Assembly (NCBI RefSeq): GCF_030463565.1
Contig: NC_134646.1
Coordinates: forward strand, 43,643,240 to 43,707,239
Length of the DNA: 64,000 nucleotides
Reading direction: 5' to 3'
Origin: Pelecanus crispus
Lineage: Eukaryota > Chordata > Aves > Pelecaniformes > Pelecanidae
The first letter of the stretch is position 1; each line of letters starts with the position of its first letter. Under the pieces are notes generated by a model, which was not told where the DNA came from, searched no databases, and worked only from the letters and a program-made list of their open reading frames with translations. The position numbers were made by a program, and so were the translations under genes. Below, piece after piece: positions 21,548 to 35,252 of this stretch.

Positions 21548-22439
21548 TACCTGAAGCTGTCAGGAGCCACCTATCTTAAGCTAAGGTAAACTCTGTCCTT
21601 TAAAATAAATGTATGAATTCAAATTTTGCATAAGCTGTGCCTCAACTGGTTTTGGAATCTAGCCCTAAATTCAATACAGATGGTGGAAAGACTAGGACAT
21701 GTCTGAATGGGAGAAACTTTTGACCCAAAGATTAAACTAAATACATAAATATTTTAATTTCTTTCATTAACCTTACTGTACCAACACGAAGTACAGAGAG
21801 TAGTGATAAGAAATCTAGCAGTACTTTGATGACTTTTCAAACAGTAGTAAGTGTAAAGGCCATACCACAAGGAACCCTCTGCTTGTCTGCTCTAACACCA
21901 CCTGTAGAACTTTCACCACTTTTCTCAGAGGTCACTTAAAGAAACACTGGAAAATGAAAGGAAAAGATTAAATGTTCACATGCTTTTATGTAGAAAAAAA
22001 TTCTTTGCTTAGTGTTAAGATAGAGTTATTATGAACAAGCTAAAGTTTTAAATGAGGAACTATTCAGTTACCCAATCATTTTTATTAGTATTTTTACTGT
22101 GTATTTTCTCATTGAACTTTATAAATGGTTAAACTCCAGTCATGTTCATCTTATCAGTTTCTCCTGAAACTAATCATCATAGAGGGCTCTCCAATATCCA
22201 AATATTTCAGCTCCATTTCTTAAGATCAGCTGGATTTTGATACATTTCTATACAGTTTATAAGAATAAGGAACAAGTCTCTCCCAGACTCTAGGGATCTG
22301 CATCTGCTCATAATGACTTACACATTCATGTGAGATTTCTGAAGTAGGTTTGCAGCACATTCCACATGGACAAATTACTCTGCTTTCTAGCACAATGGTA
22401 AGCAGGGCACTAGAATAGGATCCCAACAGTGGTTTTTCT

Positions 22440-23220
22440 CTGGAGGAGGGAGATATCAAGGTGGTTTGGGGGGGTGAACAAGCATGGGAAAAGAGAAAGA
22501 TAAGGAGGCAAGAGGCTGACTGAACGTAAACAGGTTGCTGGGCAGAATGCTTGTCTAACTGTGCACCTGCACCAGGCTGTCCTGTCTGCTCATTAAACTC
22601 CATTTCTAGCTACCTTCCTGGGTCAGGGACTACCTGTTCTGTGTGCATGTGTATATATGGAGGTCTGAGTGCCAGCAACCAGTGTCAGACTGTGGGTCTC
22701 AGGGGTCCATGTGTCTGTGGAACCAGAAACAGGAGTAAGTGAGGGTATGTAAGTCAGTGTGCAATCCCTAGTGACTATCAAACCAGACCTGCCAGCAAGC
22801 AGGTGAAGTAGCCTGGGAGCCAGCTATGCATGTCTCTAAGGGTGAGACCCCTGGAAGAGCTGTCTACCAGGTGGTCCAGGCCAAATACTGGCAAGACCAT
22901 AAGGTCTCAGGCTCAACTGAGAGACCTGTTCCCATGTGCATATGAGTGCCTGTGCGGGAGGCAATTAGGGAGAGCCAGGATCCATGGCCATCCACTGGAT
23001 AACCCAAGTGCACAGGCCCAGCTGCTAGTGGGATCTGCATTGTATGTATTTCCCGCTAAAGGGCCTTCTTCCTGATCAGCCAGTGAGCACTGACTGCTTC
23101 TCCAACTCTGTTGATCTGCATGGCCAACTGTGTTTATGTGTATGGGTTGTATACAAGTGTTTGTTTGTATACCTGATGGGGACACACATTCAGCCCTGCT
23201 ACCGGTTAGCCCAAATATTT
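22440..23220 (+). repeat. Repeat-like block, probably LTR-derived
   Basis: GC-richer than its surroundings, with internal phrases typical of an avian LTR or ERV remnant (CATTAAACTCCATTTCTAGC, then GGTCTGAGTGCCAGCAACCA). It has no long open frame of known kind. Its edges are not defined. The assignment rests on texture and vague recall only. Confidence 0.35.
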
Positions 23221-24169
23221 TCCTAGAAAAGTAAATCTCAATATACTATCAAATTTAAGGGCATGAAACAAACCTTTTCAGGTATAAAATCTGTTGATCA
23301 TCACTAAATTGCATGTGGCTGTAAGAGGAGAGACAAAGAATTTTACATTAAATAGAAGAGCGTTCTTCATAAAATGAGAATGCTTTTCTCATGTGGCTGT
23401 TTTGAAATAAGATTCCCTACATGTCTGTCAAGCACATTAATATCCTCAAAACCAGTAGTAAAACACAATCTATAGAATTTCATGTGCATTTTCTGAGATA
23501 TATCCATCCTGGGTACAAAATGTGTCCTTATAAGCCTTTTAATTACATACTTACAGCATTGACACTTCCTGCATGAGCTTATAATTGCTGCATAAGCAAT
23601 TACCATCATTTCCAGACAAGCATGCAAAAGGTGAAATAGCTCTTCTTCCATTATTACAACCCATTAAGATGCCAGTTCTGAGTCAGTGCATTCATTACCT
23701 GAGAATACTAAACAGAAATTACATAAAATGTAAGTGTAGCCATATTTACACACATGATTCTTCTCCAACCCATACAAAAAGCTTCTTCATAGTAGTATTA
23801 TGTAAGCACTACCTCTATAAATTTGAAGTTACAGAAGAACATCTAAAATGTTGAAGACTTACTTTTTATTAAAGAAAAATTCAATCATGTTCTTCATCAA
23901 ATTTTTTAATGATTGAGATCTTTCTACACCCTGGTAAATCTTTCCTCACTTTGTATATACAGAGTCTCTATTCTCACCCACTTGTAGTTTTGGCTAAAAT
24001 GAAGCTCATCTGAGATTTCACAAGCATGCTCTTTGCCTCAGGTGTTTCTTAAAGATTCAAACCTTTTAGCGATTACTGAGAATAATTTTAGGGGAAAACA
24101 GGACCATTTTTTGCTAGTATTATTTTTCTGTTTCCTTAGAATCCTCTATTTTAAAAGGCGGTACCTACA

Positions 24170-24770
24170 ACTGTTATGAAAATTTCCTTCCCTAACTGCA
24201 ATGTAATAAGGTAGTGGAATTTTACTGGAGACTTTGGTATTGTTCGCGTAAAGCAAACTGAAAGACACCACCTTATTGCACGCACCAGAAGGGCAGCCCA
24301 GCCCTGGAAATAAGGACTTTGCTTTTTAGAGCTGTTCATGAAGAATAAAAGATACCCTTGGACAACCGAGGTAATGCTAGCATCCTGGCCCCTCCAACAT
24401 ATCTTTGAAACCCTCCCAGCGTCTTTTGCGACAGATAAGTCCTACAGCAAGACGCCAGGAACACCTGCATCAATAGATAAGCAAGAAGAACACTGATGGA
24501 TGATGACATTGCAGAAATATAGTTGCTTTGCAAAGTTTTACTATGATTAGTAGTAGGTAGTGTATGTGTTAATTAGTGATTAATCAAATTGTGTTCTACC
24601 TGAACACTTGAAGGGTGTAAGAAGCCTCTATAAAACCACATTCAGTCTGCCCCACAGTTTGTACACCTCATGCACATGAATAAACATTTGCCTTTGTACT
24701 TCTTTACTTTGCTTCCTAGCCTCTTTCCTCAGCCAGCACAGGCCAGCTGTAAAATTTATGTAACACAATA
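24170..24770 (+). repeat. Possible solo LTR (weak)
   Basis: Near the end of this block are TATAAAA (about 24630) and AATAAACATTTGCC (about 24680), followed by a T-rich tail and TAACA, as in LTR R-U5 regions. No clear target duplication was found and the family is not recognised. Confidence 0.3.
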
Positions 24771-25027
24771 TATAGCACAAAAAATTTAAAAATTTAAATT
24801 AGTTTTGGTGTTAGACATGTGCATGTGGGGACATACTAAGCAAACAGGTTTTGATTAGAGAAAGAACAACCATGGTAAGAAAATGGGGGCACTGCAAGCC
24901 TGATATTATATGAGATTATGTTTTCCCACACACAAACATGCAGATGATCCTCCAAATCTTCCTGCAACACATACAGCAGTTTGTTGAAGTTACACTATAT
25001 ATCTGTTTATAGAAATAGAATATTTAC

Positions 25028-25176
25028 CTACCAATTTCTAAAAGGGGAAGTCAGCATTCTTGTTTCATATCAGCCATTCTAGAAGCAAACAGGAACTGGC
25101 CAAAGTTCTCCTCTGTTTTGCTGTTGTACTCATTTAAAGCAGTAGCAAAAAATTCTGGGAGATCATTATGAATTAC
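25028..25176 (-). pseudogene. DDX60-like exon remnant 10, with TGA stop
   Basis: Reads VIHNDLPEFFATALNEYNSK, TEENFGQFLFASRMADMKQE, C, then TGA at 25053-25051, LPLLEI. Human has LDDLPEDFSDALDEYN ... SKLADMNQEYQLPLSKI. The exact 3' donor is one of two adjacent GT sites. Confidence 0.88.
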
Positions 25177-25279
25177 CTAAAGAAAAAACAAAATTTACAT
25201 TTATGTTTCTGAGTAGCTAGAAGAAAACATGAAATGCTATAATCAAATCAAATACTATAATTTAAGTTCATTATGATAC

Positions 25280-25630
25280 AGCCACAACAATTGACCAGTG
25301 ACAGCTGCTGGGGAGCAGGAAGAGCAGGGCCACCCCCAAGCTGGCAGTGCAGGGCAGGTGACCACACTGAAGGGCACAGTCCCACCACACCAGAGGCAGG
25401 TGGGCAAGCAAGCCAGGGCAGTGACAGCGAAGGGCCCTGCCAACAGCCCAGTCATCATCAGGCAAAGTAATAAGCCAAGGTCAACCCAGGAACCCCACAC
25501 AGCAACTCAGGAACATGGCCAAGACAAGCCAACTGCAACCACATGGAGCTTAAATGGAGCCCCAAGGTTGGGGGAGCATAGGGGAAGGCTCCAGGTGAGG
25601 CTGGTCAGGGCAATTAATGCCAATTAGTAC
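25280..25630. other. GC-rich block upstream of pseudogene exon 10, unassigned
   Basis: About 350 bases of AGGCAGGTG/GGGCA-rich sequence in an AT-rich intron. Open in several frames, without a recognisable protein or repeat. Confidence 0.3.
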
Positions 25631-26970
25631 ACTCAGGTCCCTGATGGTATCCAAGCTTAGGCCAAATTACTTTTCGAGCAACTTTCAGTATCTGTGCATT
25701 GACTTCCAAGAATCAAAGCTGACATAAAGCTAAGAGCCATGTATTTTGCAGCTTTGAAGCACAGAATTTCAAAGTAAATCTGCTCATTAGCTTCAGGATT
25801 TTGCAGACAATTTATCTTTTATTTTGTATTGTTTCGGGAGCTTACTCTTGAAGATGTGATTTGGTACTTTCCTGAGCTTGCAAATATAGCAAAAGAGTGT
25901 TTTAGAAAATGTGAATATGTCTTCTATACTGTGTGTTTCTTATTGATTATATGGGAAAGACCTTACTCGTCATTTCAGGAACTTATCATATGCTCAATGA
26001 AAACAGTATTAGAACAGAAGTGATCAAGTCCTGGGAGCTGTCTTGTTTTTTAGATGTTGTGTTCAAGAAAGCAGAAAGACAACACAATGAATAAATTCCT
26101 AATATTACTTTCCTGTGTAAATAACTGTTATCTTTCCAGATAAATATTTTTTAAAGGAAAAATCTTTCAGTACATGAGAAAAATTCTTAGGTTGTGGTCC
26201 ATATTTTGTGGAAGTTTGGCAAGGGCTTCTAGTTGTTGTAGAAATACATACTCTTTCGGAGAGGTGATATGCTTGCAAAGGACTCAAATACCTTTAAGGG
26301 ATCATCAACTTATATGGTTTACATCTGAGAATATATTCTGAATCAACAGTTAGGAATATGGCTGCTGTCATACTGACACTCTCAGTGGTAAAATAAAAAA
26401 TAAAGTGGGATATTTCTTGACAGGTTTCCAACTACCATGTACTATCACGTAGTCCACCTCTATTTGCTTTCTTTTATCATAATTTTAACACAATGGTGGT
26501 GTTACGATGGTGGTGTTAGAACCTACTGTCTAGCTGATAATGTGGAATTCCTGATCTGCAAAGGAAATACAGCATGAAACTTAAGCTTATTTGATAAAGA
26601 TGTCAAATAGAGCACATGGGCGGGGCAGGAGGGGAAAGAAAGTGTTCATTAGTAAATATTTCATCTCTGTTCACCATTCAGCATTTTTTATGCAAATGAA
26701 GTACATGGCAAGTGATTTGAAGTACATGGAAAATTTTGGGCCTGAACAGCACAACTGGAAAGCTTTTGGACAGTAAAAGCAGTAACAACCAGTATAGATA
26801 GATACGCAGTGATAAAAACTAAATGGCTTGACATATTTGAAAAGGAATTCACCCTGCAAGGAACGCTGCATGGATAGATATTTGTGCCCAGATAATATGC
26901 TGAGGCCACAAGAGTGTAAATGTAGAAATGATCCATTTTGTTATAAAAAAGAAATGTGATGAAGACTTAC

Positions 26971-27092
26971 CTCTTTCTTTAAAAAATGTACAGAAAACAA
27001 AAAGTACAGTCTTAACATCTCTAAGGCTTTTGGTTGTTTGAAGGACATAAATGAATGCCTCCATAGTGACAAAACTTTTGAGAGACAAATAC
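26971..27092 (-). pseudogene. DDX60-like exon remnant 9
   Basis: Contains SFKQPKALEMLRLYFLFSVH and FLKKE, matching human SFKQPRVMDMLKLYFLFSLQ. The 5' part is scrambled relative to human and needs frame changes; the remnant is 122 bp against about 105 in human. The donor GAG/GTAAGT is intact. Confidence 0.85.
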
Positions 27093-27689
27093 CTTAAATA
27101 ATCTCTTTAAAAAATCTAAACAGATCATCTACTAATAGTTAGCTGTTAGTTGTACAGTGATGATTTTGAGGTGTCTGGGAAAAAGAAAAAGTGAAAGATT
27201 GGGAAGGAGTATCTTTTTTCCTTCTTCTCTTTCTATTTGGAGTGGGGAACATTATTCTGCCAACAAAAATGAGATGTGAACCATGGATGAAGGTGTAAGC
27301 TATAAAGACGGTTATATACTTTTTTTCTTATACAGTAGATACCACCCTGTTTTCTTCCTTAGCCTTGCAGCCTTCTCCTCTCCATCCCAAGTAACAGAAG
27401 GTATTTCTCCTGAGTAGAGCTCTCTGTGAGCACTTTAAGTAAATAATAGAAAGAAAACAGGCATATTACACAGAATACAGAATAGAGAAAGAAAAAGATA
27501 ACAATTTTTTATCATTTCATGTAGTAGAAATGCTATTTTTTATCTGTTTACTGAAAACAGAATGCACATTTTTCGGTTTGCCAAAAACAAAATATAGATT
27601 TAACACATTTATTGAAGATTTAAAAATTATGTTTAGCTAAAAGATACAGAACCCATTCTCAAAATGAAGACTAAAACTATATCATATAC

Positions 27690-27889
27690 CTTTGCTTTTG
27701 CATCTGCCAGTCATCAGCTTTGGCAAAACCCAGCATGAGCCTCAATATCAATGTGATATTTAGCAGAAACTGTCCTTTCAGCTGAAGTACACTGGATTTT
27801 ACAAGTTTTCTCATTTTGGGCAGTGGAATATTATAGAAAATCGTATTTCCCAGCACATCCAGTCCACGCTGTCCAGCCCATCCAGACAT
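27690..27889 (-). pseudogene. DDX60-like exon remnant 8: helicase motif VI, mutated and frameshifted
   Basis: Reads MSGWAGQRGLDVLGNTIFYN, IPLPKMRKLVKSSVLQLKGQ, FLLNITLILRLMLGFAKADD. Human motif VI is MSGRAGRRGQD; both arginines that contact ATP are replaced (W and Q). After DDW one base is missing before DAKAK, so the exon is 200 bp instead of 201. Confidence 0.93.
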
Positions 27890-30029
27890 CTGAAAAGAAG
27901 GGTTCAAAAATACAATTTTATTTCATTTTCTATCCTAGCAAAATGTCACTTCAGTAATATTCAGGACTATGCTTTAAAGTGAATTGTGTTGTCAGTAGGG
28001 TTTTGGTTCCATAAAGGTACATTGAATCAATGATACCACAGTGTAACTTGTGGATGTTAGAACTTCCAGGAGAGTAGATAGGACCTGAGAGACCAATGAG
28101 TGGAGAAAATTTTGGCACAGTTTGACAGCACTCCAGGATTATAGTCTAGACAGGAAGAGAAAAGAGACTGAGGTGGAAGAAGAAAACAAGGAAGTGTTTA
28201 AGTGAATCAAACTATTCCTTCATCAAACTTGCTGTATTAGATGTATTGATATTGTGCTATCTCAGATGAAGACATTTTTAAATCAGTGCATTCCACATCT
28301 TTTTTGACCCTCAGACAGCTACCTCAGCTCTGGTCATTTGGGATGCAAGTAGGCAGGAAGAAAGATTTCAGAGATGTGAGAACCTTGTGTTATGCAACTT
28401 TCCTCCATGTGATTATTTTACTGTGAGATGCCTCGTACTATAATTAAATTAAACCTTTTAAAACAGTCAGTCAAGAGAAAAGCAGAGGCAAACCAGTCAG
28501 TGGCCCTATTCAGACCGTATTTTATGCTATACAGAGTAGGCATACAGGACCTTTAACAGCTGTTAAAGGAAAGAAGTGTAAAAAAATGTATACTGAGTTT
28601 TTTCATTTCAGAGTGTTTCAAATAATGAAGTTTTGCCACTTTCACTAGCTAAAAATTTATAAAGAATCAGGACTGGAGCTGTGAAGTGTAAATGGAGTTT
28701 ACATGCTGTTACTGGAGTAAGAGGAGTTTACATATTAGTATTGTAAAGTATAATTTTTTTTTTTTAAAGGGACATTTATTCCTCCACTGTTTAGAGGAGG
28801 ACACAGTCCTTTGTTCCTCCTGCTCTCTGTTCATGCATGTTTTATCAGGTGACCACATCCAATGCAAAGGCTTAAAACGATCTTGGTTTTTATGATTTAC
28901 AGATCCATTTATCCATGCCTGATTTTTTTCTATCCATCCAATTCTACATTTCATCCTGCCTCTGTGACATAGAGGAAAAATGTTAGTTTCAGCACTATAT
29001 GGCAAAACTAATGAACACAACTGCCAATTTCTTTCCCAATTTGTCACACAATTAAAAACCATCCCTCTCCAAATCACTGTAATCTGAGGTTGTCCCTGAT
29101 TCTGTTTGTCCTATGTATTTAAGCCAAGTCTAAATTATGCTGCATTATGATACATTAGTGACGAAATTATAGGTAAATTTCAGAAACTGCTACAAATGAC
29201 AATGAACACACTCAAGCACTCTACATGCACTGCACAATGTTACCAAAAATATGAGATTTTTCAGTAAGTTTTAGCCTTGCATTGTAAGTATTCTTTTTTT
29301 CCCTTCTTATTTATGGGCTTTAGTAACTATCTTCATTCAACTATACAAGTCTTAAGAATGGGGGGAAAAATCCTCCATCGATTATAACACAGAAAAATAT
29401 TTTTTCCCACTCACCTGTCTCCACCAGGATGCTTCCCTGCTTCTTGTACTTAATGCTGGCTAAACCACCACTGAAAGACTACATAGGCAGCAGTAGCTGG
29501 AAAAGGTCAGAGCAGGCTGAAGGACATGTAGGGGGAGAAAGGAGACAGAGAGCGTAGGCTGTGGATTAGCCTTCCTGAGGTTTAAGGAGCACAGTCCTCT
29601 TAAGAGATGTGTTACCTTGACTTGCCTAAAACATGGGCCTCAAGCATGCCTTGTTTCCAGACAGCTCTCATTTGGCTATTGGAATGCCTATTTATGATGT
29701 AGAGAGTGGTGGGAAGTCCTAGACAGTCAACACCATAAAACTCTGGCAATTACCATCCTGAGAGGGTGAGGAGGAAGAATTTCAGTTTGAGCTCTGTTTA
29801 CAACACAGGCTGCAGACATGAGTGTTTTTAGCCAAGGCAGCCAGGGAACAACCACAAATCTCCCTTTATACTTTCTGAACATGTGTTCATGCTGGACTGG
29901 GATTTCTTGCAGGTAATCAGGCAATTATAAATAAGAAAATATGTTGATTTATAATTGTGTCTAGTATGTACATAAACATATACACTTTACATGTTCAGTA
30001 TGTGTCATGCTGCTTACGTATTTCCATAC

Positions 30030-30062
30030 CTGTCTGTAGTTCAGAGCATCCAAGTAAGAGTT
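30030..30062 (-). pseudogene. DDX60-like exon remnant 7 (33 bp)
   Basis: Eleven codons, NSYLDALNYRQ, between a TTTTTACAG acceptor and CAG/GTATGG donor. Human has NSVYLDALNYRQ just before motif VI. It is in phase with the next remnant at 27889. Confidence 0.9.
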
Positions 30063-30999
30063 CTGTAAAAAGACAACAGATTTGCATGCATGTTAATTCC
30101 TAAAGCCCACGACCAACTAGCTGTAACAACCTGAAAGAAAAACCAAAAAAATGGTGCAAATTTATGTTTTTAGTCATAAGTTTCTATTCTGAAAACCAAA
30201 ATTTTTGAAGCGCAAAATTTACAAAATCAAATGTCTCTTTTCCTTAATTCCTTCAGGCACAGGTAAGACACACAAGTGTTTCACCCCTAAAATGACAGCA
30301 GACTTATAGTAGAGCCCAGACCTTCCACAACCAAGGTGGTTGTTCTGTTTAAATGAGGCACTTTTTAGAGTGATCATTAAAAATCTACATGTCTCAATTA
30401 CAGTTTGGTGTGACTTTTGCATTGTATGTTTTGTGTTTCAGATATGGAGTATTTGAGCAAAGGATTCTTCAGATACTTTTGGGGATTTAGCCTGTTCCAT
30501 GTGTGGTCTTCCCTGTCCCATGAGGAAAGTAAAGCTGAAAATGCTATCAATGAAAAGTCAAAACTTAAAGAACATAGCAGTTAGTACTGCAAATATACCA
30601 AGAATAGTAACAAAAAGTTTTTGCTACTCTTCCTCAAATAACAGTTCTTCTTCATTGAGAACAGTAATACAGAAAAAAAGTCACAGGATGAAATGAAAAT
30701 TAATTTTACATGCAAATCCCTGTCAGATGAGAAAAGGATTATGAAATGGAGTAGGAATGAAAATATGTAAGAATATTTAGCATTCTGAAATGGTGTCAAT
30801 TTATCAAACTATGCAGTCATACCATTTCAGTAAGGATTTATATTGGCATAGTTCTGTATTATTCATATACACATTTAATGTATTTATTGTTATTTTTGTA
30901 AGGGACTGTGCACAACCCTGGGTTTATCTAAGGGTAATAGGCATTTTACAGCATAGTCAGGTGAGCTGTAATATCAATGCGTATTCAGGGGCAAGCGAG

Positions 31000-33900
31000 T
31001 TCTGAGATAACAGGAGAAAGAGCAAGTTAGGTGACTGAAATACTGTTGTAACCCTGGAAAAAACAGACTGTTAAGCAATGTATAAATGACTATTTTAATC
31101 TTCATCTGTTCTTTGTACCGCCCTTTCCAATAGTGCAATCAGCTTTATCAGCTACCTTGGCAGAATAAACATTTCTACATGTTTGGTTTGAAGGCAACAA
31201 AGCAATCAGTCTCCAGCTTTGAGCGACAGAGTTGGCAGTGTCCCTTTTCAACATTAGTTAAAGATTTTTTAAAAACCGGGGTGTATTTGTTCCACATTAG
31301 TAAATGCTACTGGAATATCTCCCCCATCAATAGTAACCTCTTTATTGCAGCTAATAAACCCTTTCCAATTAGCCTTCAGGAAAAAGGGGATGTAAGATAG
31401 CTTATCACTGTTGTCTTCATATGCATAAAATCTTTGAAAAGGCAAGACACAAGACCTGTATAAATCCTTTTCTGAACAGCATCTACAGCGACTGTCTCTC
31501 TTTGTGGTCTATAGCAGCATGATAATAACCAATTCCCTTTCACAGAAGCGTCTTTAAGTGATTTGATTTGTTTCATTGACTGTGTTCAATCAGTCAACTT
31601 CTGCAGAGTCTAAGATAATAATAATTAAAATAAATGGTCTTCTTCCATATGACATTTGCAAGTTCACTGCCAAAATATCAAAATTATTTTTTAATAGCCT
31701 TTAGGACCATGGCTTACAACCTTGTAAGATACAGTGGTACTTTACAATGTATCAGTAAGGATGGAGAACAGACAAGTTTCCCAGGGATTCAAAGAAAGTA
31801 CGGAGTTAAGGAATGTCATAAACTCCTCACTTTTACTTAAAATCCATTAGTTTTCCTTCTATCTTACTGTAGAGAGGAGAAGCACAGAGCAAAGTATAGG
31901 CATTGTCCGAAAAAGAAAAAACTACAGAACTGGAATACTACTCTGGACACTTCTTTTATTCTTTTTTCTTGTAAAGAAGAGGAGAGAAAAAATGTAACTG
32001 CATGTAATGGATATTAGTTCTACACCTAATAGCAGTACCAGAACCTGCCAACATATTGTGATAGTAAGAACAATAGAAAACACATGTAAAATAAATTTTT
32101 TTGTGAAGTCTTCATGTAATACAAAAAGAAAGTATCGGCATTTTTTTTTTTCTCACCTCTGTACTGGCAGCTTGGCAGTTCCCGTATGTGCTGTCAGGAA
32201 GAATTCTAGTAATTGTCAAGTGTTTGCTGCATATGTTGCTGTTCAGCTTCACTAATTACAATTTTTTCAGCTTTGCTAACTGTCCTTTTCATGACACTGT
32301 ACAAAGTCAATATGGTTATTAGCCTGAACCTTTACCCAAGAAAGGTACTGATTAAAATGTTAAGTTCATTAGAATTTATATTATTATCTAATTTTTTTTT
32401 TAAATTTAATATACTTCTACCCAGACAATTCTCCTGACTTTTTTTCTGAGACACAGAAAACACAGAAAAACACTTCGCACTCCTGGAGAATTGAGGGGGA
32501 ACTGTGGATTATTTGTAGTTTAGAAAAGTCATTTGTATCTTTCATCATCTAAGACCTGGATTTGTTAATACTGATGCATTTCAGACGAGTCAAGTGCAAA
32601 TAATACTTCTATGGTCTTCTGTTTCTGTACTGTCTTTTCCATTTTTTCCCATTTTGTTTGTTAATGCTTTTATATCCTTTTCAGGTTTTGACATTTGTTT
32701 ACCCTTCTGTTTTTCCTTCAGGTAGTTGTTTACATTTTCAGCCCCTTGTTTCACCTTTTAAGGTTGAATCTGAAATCAGATTTTGGAGAATGAGAGAAAG
32801 CCAGGTTCTTCACATGTATTGTCTGTATAGTCATCTATGCAATCAGAAGAGCAAGTCTCTGGATGCCTAAGTATTTCCAGTTCCAAGGTTTATGGCAAAA
32901 GCGTCATAGCTGCTCTCCAAAGCAATGTAATTAGGGGGTGTTAGTGGAAGAGTTGAAAGTAGAATCTTCCACTGAATCCTGTGGGATCTCACCCGCATAA
33001 TAGTAGTTGGCAAGAAAGTATCTATGAGTGAGGAACTTCGTGAGGGACTTACTGAAACAAGAGGCTGCCAAGGAGTGATGACCACAACCATAACCTAGCA
33101 TCAGTACTGTGCAAAAAGATGAGGAAGCATTCTTAAAACTAGACCAATTCAGTGGAAAAATATATATATATTTCAGTAGCCCTGCATTTATTCCTAGCTG
33201 CAGTATAAACTTTCCCGTTAGTTTACGATTCAGAGCTTTGCCTGGTACGTTAAATGAGATGCATCATACATTCCAGTACCACCTGCAAGTTTATATAACA
33301 ATAGCAACTATTTCATGTATGCTATATTCAGTGTCTTGCCACTCACAGATGTTCTGAAATTGTGAGGAAATGGAAATTTTCCTTTTAATTTCAAATATTT
33401 CAGAGTCATAATGAGACCTACCCTAAGAATTGCATTCACTGTAAGATTTCTTAGATTCCAAGATACTTACTTTGATTATATGGAATACATCTATATTCTA
33501 AAAGCCAGACATTTTCTTTTTATTAATGTTGTAACTTACATAAAAAATAATACAAGCAGTTTATTAATTTCTCCCAGCTTTTCAACAAAGCGTAGAAAAT
33601 TGACTTTCATTTCATTTTCTGAATATGCACTGACACAAAGGTTGTAGCAAATCTAGCACATTCTTAACCTAGAAACAAAAGAAATAGTTGAAGAAGAGCA
33701 TGGAGAATCTACTTGATGTGTTTTTCAATGACTCCACATGCTCCTTCATTTAAAACAATACCCCTTCTCATATGCTCTTATCCTTAAGTCTGGAAAGTAA
33801 AATGAGTTCTTTGCATCTTTACAATGAAGAGATGTTGGAAGTCCTTTAAAACATTTTTAAAAGAGAAGGAGAATGTAAGATAAAAGGAGATGAACAATAA

Positions 33901-35000
33901 ATACAAGTACTTTAGGAATCAGAAATGCAAAGAAGTTATTGTAACAACTGTTAATCCTAAAGAACTCGTCATAAAGTAAAAACATATTTCTTAAAACCGA
34001 AGAAATTACAGCTAGCTTCTTTATCTATATAACAAGATTACAGTGCCATATTATAATATATTCCCTGATTTCTCTTTTTATTATGATATTTGTATCAATT
34101 TAAAAATTCAAGATTGTGTACCATCTAAAAAAATATTGGCAACTGTATCATCATTCACAGACTAAGCAAGAACATTCTGTGCACTTAAGAAAGATTGTCA
34201 TTGAGGTACAAAAACCTTAAAATTAGCAGGAATTGTATATATTTATTACCAAAAGAATGACAAATGATTTTGAGAACAAAAAACGTTGTGAATGAACTTT
34301 CTTGCTAGCAGAAGTAGACTTAATGATTTTGCATTAAATCCAATGTTTTAGTTTTACCCAAAGGCGGCTCTCACAGGAATTAACAACTGCAATTACCTCT
34401 TTATTATGGGAAATGTTATTATGGGAAATCCAATTTTTCAGTTCCTCTTTCAATTAATTTTCATATTTCCTTGCATCTGTCTTTTTGATTATTGGGTTAT
34501 TGTTAAAGCAGGTAGATTCCTCAGGATTCAGTTCCTTAAAAATATGTGGAAAATGTCAACACGAAAGTTCACTGACAAACATCTGCTCCAGCTAACTGTA
34601 GAAATAATAGCAATGTGTACTTATATGGGCCCTTAGCCAGTTTTTCCTGACTTTTACCATTGTGTCATATAATAAAAGACTTTCTCACAGTGATAAAGCA
34701 AGGTCTGAAGGGAACCCATATTTTCAGTGTACTATTCCAAAGGGGAAAAAACCCCCAACAACAACAAAACCAACAGAAATATATATTACTCTTGTAATTT
34801 TTTTCACTTTTATGCCTTAAGAAATTTTTTCTGCTCTGATATTTATACCTTTGGCTTTGATGCCTGCAATTCAGCATGAATTTTAAAATAGGAAAGAAAA
34901 TTTCTATTTAATACTTATGTCCATCAAAATACTCTGAACTCTGCTCCAAATGATACGGGAATCTCCATCACTGAGAATCTTAATTATTTTTTTATATAAC
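31000..35000. other. Pseudogene intron, no gene recognised
   Basis: AT-rich sequence where the DDX60 exons between the HPCAA block and the GVNMPC block would be expected on the minus strand. I could not recognise any of them. Only low-complexity runs (T-runs near 32140 and 32390) stand out. Confidence 0.5.
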
Positions 35001-35111
35001 ATTCCTGCACTTGATAATCTAAGCAGAAGACCTATTCTGGTCATGAAACAACTTAAAAATACATTTTCTAATCTTTTTACATTTTAATTCCATTTACTTT
35101 TGCTATTTAAC

Positions 35112-35252
35112 CTACATGCTTCACTGTTAAAGGCAGCACATGGATGGTAGTGATGGATGACAAAATCACCATTCTCCAAGGAACACAAATGCTCTACTAA
35201 ATCATTGTATCTCTCCTCATAGTGCAGTGTAAACATATTTAGGGTTTTACAT
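35112..35252 (-). pseudogene. DDX60-like exon remnant 6
   Basis: Reads CKTLNMFTLHYEERYNDLVE and HLCSLENGDFVIHHYHPCAA. Human has KVRLVLYGERYNDLEKHVCS and DHFHPCAAL. The acceptor ATTCAG is intact; the 3' limit is uncertain because the GTTAAA donor is weak. Confidence 0.9.

Noticed and set aside
23367..23651. 94-codon minus-strand frame considered as a further DDX60-like exon
   Set aside because: No match to the DDX60 C-terminal region as I know it and no convincing splice sites.
26105..26287. Minus-strand frame considered as the missing exon between remnants 9 and 10
   Set aside because: No similarity to the expected GYLDQEG...HLFGRRYFPP region.
32867..33091. Minus-strand 74-codon frame considered as part of the pseudogene
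   Set aside because: No resemblance to any helicase segment.
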